A DNA stretch of 20,914 nucleotides. Source: Gryganskiella cystojenkinii (taxonomy: Eukaryota; Mortierellomycota; Mortierellomycetes; Mortierellales; Mortierellaceae). The stretch covers positions 1 to 20,914 of the forward strand of contig JAAAIG010000687.1 of NCBI GenBank assembly GCA_015852425.1. The letters run 5' to 3'. The notes under the pieces are model-generated. The model saw nothing but the letters and a program-made list of their open reading frames with translations. It had not been told where the DNA came from and made no database searches. Of the stretch, positions 20,556 through 20,914 are shown piece after piece; within the stretch, counting starts at the first letter, position 1, and every line of letters starts with the position of its first letter. Both the position numbers and the translations under genes were made by a program.

Positions 20556-20806
20556 TCACCAGCTGGAGAAGAGGCTGCCGCGAGGTGCGTTCTTGGGTGC
20601 GACCACGATCCCCTCTCTCCCGAGAAAAGTGCGCGTGGGTTCGTGGCGTTGCATGAACGAAACAATAGCATCATTGATCTGTTCATACTCAAGCAAAAGT
20701 CCATCGTGACCCTCATCAGATTTCACAGAAACCAGTTCCGAACCCGGCAAGAGATCTGCCAGGGCTTTGAGTTCGTAAAATGGATAGAGAACATCGGACT
20801 CGATCG
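20556..20806 (-). CDS. MET2: Homoserine O-acetyltransferase, C-terminal exon only (partial)
   Basis: The last exon runs from an acceptor (TTTGTTTAG) at 20807 down to the TGA at 20556-20558; its first complete codon encodes Ile of IESDVLYPFYELKALADLLP. SDVLYPFYE matches the late alpha/beta-hydrolase Asp region (I/V-x-S-D-x-L-F/Y-P) of the MetX/Met2 family, and SDEGHDGLLLEYEQIN carries the catalytic His of the Ser-Asp-His triad. The enzyme transfers acetyl from acetyl-CoA to homoserine, making the O-acetylhomoserine that accepts sulfide to form homocysteine. The exon begins with two bases of a split codon, so the upstream exons, including the nucleophilic Ser, lie beyond the window. The C-terminal tail after the last helix is about 30 residues and ends in SLFSSW. 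A serine acetyltransferase-like member of the same family cannot be excluded from this exon alone. Confidence 0.85.
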
Positions 20807-20868
20807 CTAAACAAAAGAAAATGAAGAAGAGTATGAATTATCGAGTTGTTCATCGTAGGCTTCTCAAG

Positions 20869-20871
<3 letters not shown>

Positions 20872-20914
<43 letters not shown>
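20872..20914 (+). repeat. (AG)n microsatellite in MET2-type intron, truncated by window edge
   Basis: An uninterrupted AG dinucleotide run of at least 43 bases reaches the last base of the window. On the coding strand of the minus gene it is a CT tract, lying about 65 nt upstream of the 3' splice acceptor at 20807, so it is probably intronic. The full length is unknown. Confidence 0.95.

Overview
This window reads as nuclear DNA from an early-diverging filamentous fungus, most like the Mortierella group (Mucoromycota). The genes are intron-rich, with most introns 90-160 nt and GT-AG ends. Coding exons favour C-ending codons, several genes begin just after long CT-rich tracts, and the intergenic DNA is full of A/T homopolymers. 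The taxon is inferred from style and from the protein families; nothing in the sequence fixes the species.

Layout. Positions 1-3118 hold no intact gene that I can support. They contain a decayed retroelement-like ORF broken over three reading frames (about 1076-1935), a 58/60-identical duplicated 60-mer (2256-2315 and 2362-2421), and a short hydrophobic ORF remnant. On the minus strand, 3119-4918 is a five-exon AIM24-type mitochondrial protein gene (456 codons). From 4919 to 6760 there is a gap with a possible exon remnant and, upstream of the next gene, a TCACGTG box. On the plus strand come the flavoprotein (alpha) subunit of assimilatory sulfite reductase, MET10 type (6761-10529, two exons, 1220 aa); a mitochondrial aspartyl-tRNA synthetase (10762-13906, eleven exons, 670 aa); a non-coding gap of about 1.9 kb; an atypical protein kinase (15811-17733, two exons, 495 aa); and a mitochondrial sulfide:quinone oxidoreductase (18313-20413, six exons, 445 aa). 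The right edge cuts a minus-strand homoserine O-acetyltransferase gene (MET2/MetX family), of which only the last exon is present (20556-20806). Its upstream intron carries a long GA microsatellite that runs off the window.

Biology. Three of the six genes meet at one metabolite, sulfide. Sulfite reductase makes it, SQR oxidises it in mitochondria, and homoserine O-acetyltransferase makes the carbon acceptor that captures it as homocysteine. The TCACGTG motif about 470 bp upstream of the sulfite reductase start matches the core recognised by Cbf1-type regulators of sulfur genes in yeasts. AIM24, the mitochondrial AspRS and SQR are all expected to be mitochondrial. The most interesting observation is this loose sulfide production/disposal/capture neighbourhood. 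It needs comparison with other genomes before it can be called a functional cluster. No RNA genes or CRISPR arrays were recognised.
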